Positions 6,087-6,379 of a DNA stretch of 6,379 nt are shown piece by piece (the stretch's first letter is position 1; every line of letters begins with the position of its first letter). The notes beneath the pieces were generated by a model. That model ran no database searches and was not told where the DNA came from. It saw only the letters and a program-made list of their open reading frames with translations. The stretch spans positions 1 through 6,379 of the forward strand of contig JADFQR010000077.1 of the NCBI GenBank assembly GCA_022561735.1, given 5' to 3'. A program made the position numbers and the translations under genes. The DNA comes from Chloroflexota bacterium (GTDB lineage: Bacteria > Chloroflexota > Dehalococcoidia > UBA1151).

Positions 6087-6379
6087 TTAGCGACGGAAAC
6101 GCAGCACCGCAGCGCCCACGCCCGGCAGCACGGCCAGCGCGATTAGCACGGGGATGATCCAACCCCATGGCAAACCGGACGATCCGCCGCCCCCTCCAAA
6201 GGGAGCGATGGGGGTCGGGATCGGCAATGGCGCTGCCGTCGGAGAAGGTTCCGGCTCGGGGACCGGCGTAGGAGAGGCAGTTGGTTCCGGCGTTGGCGTC
6301 GTGGGCGGCGTCAACTGGTCCCGTGTTATTACCGGATCGGAACCGAGGTCCGGGCCCGGCACAAACACCGGCCCCGGCG
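6087..6379 (-). CDS. C-terminal end of a surface-anchored protein (Pro/Thr stalk plus membrane anchor), 5' end missing
   Basis: The frame runs in from the right edge with no stop, and the GTG at 6368 reads as an internal Val within a PGPVFVPGP context, so only the last 97 or so residues of a larger protein are visible. From N to C these are a short polar part, a low-complexity stalk of Pro, Thr, Glu, Ser and Ala (TPTPEPTASPTPVPEPEPSP), a Gly hinge (GGGGGSSG), one hydrophobic helix of about 20 residues (WIIPVLIALAVLPGVGAAVL) and the basic end RFRR. This is the layout of an exported protein held by a C-terminal helix with the stalk outside; the positive-inside tail agrees. No LPXTG motif is present; the junction reads SSGLPWGW. 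The function of the missing head domain cannot be told. It converges on trpB2, with a 194-base gap that holds the 5901-5943 hairpin and nothing else I recognise. Confidence 0.8.
   Translation of the reverse strand, partial: PGPVFVPGPDLGSDPVITRDQLTPPTTPTPEPTASPTPVPEPEPSPTAAPLPIPTPIAPFGGGGGSSGLPWGWIIPVLIALAVLPGVGAAVLRFRR

Noticed and set aside
5962..6168. 68-residue minus-strand ORF after the surface protein
   Set aside because: It overlaps the membrane-anchor coding region in another frame, is rich in Arg and Gly, and has no motif or start signal.

Overview
The window is high-GC bacterial DNA. The coding regions strongly prefer G or C at the third codon position, and genes are preceded by ordinary GAGG-type ribosome binding sites. 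The mix of genes (paired CaiB/BaiF-family CoA transferases, a TrpB2-type tryptophan synthase beta chain, an IsdG-like heme monooxygenase, an EntS-like MFS exporter) is reminiscent of free-living Chloroflexota (Dehalococcoidia/SAR202-like) or Actinomycetota. That placement is an inference from gene content; no rRNA or tRNA is present to confirm it.

Layout. Bases 1-2088 (+) hold two family III CoA transferase genes joined by a one-base TGATG stop/start overlap; the first is cut by the left edge. By ungapped alignment with its neighbour, the first has Ser where the catalytic Asp should be, while the second keeps the Asp. They may therefore form a heteromer with one active and one degenerate subunit. 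Two small hairpins lie between this pair and the convergent minus-strand genes.

Bases 2146-4089 (-) hold, in transcription order, an MFS exporter, a doubtful small ORF that may be a decayed gene, and an IsdG/HmoA-type heme monooxygenase with its Asn-Trp-His triad intact. They could be one transcription unit, with the exporter and heme enzyme hinting at iron or heme handling; this is inference.

Bases 4090-4536 are a 447-base divergent intergenic region rich in structure. It contains an imperfect compound hairpin, a good sigma70-like promoter (TTGAGA-17-TATAGT) facing right, a 9-bp repeat duplicated with one-helical-turn spacing just after the predicted transcription start, and a GC-rich structured leader. 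The leader leads to the TrpB2 gene (4537-5892, +), which has a strong ribosome binding site. A long hairpin follows its stop codon.

Bases 6087-6379 (-) are the C-terminal end of a larger surface protein: a Pro/Thr/Glu-rich stalk, a Gly-rich hinge, one membrane helix and a basic tail. It converges on trpB2. No mobile element, CRISPR array, tRNA or rRNA was seen.
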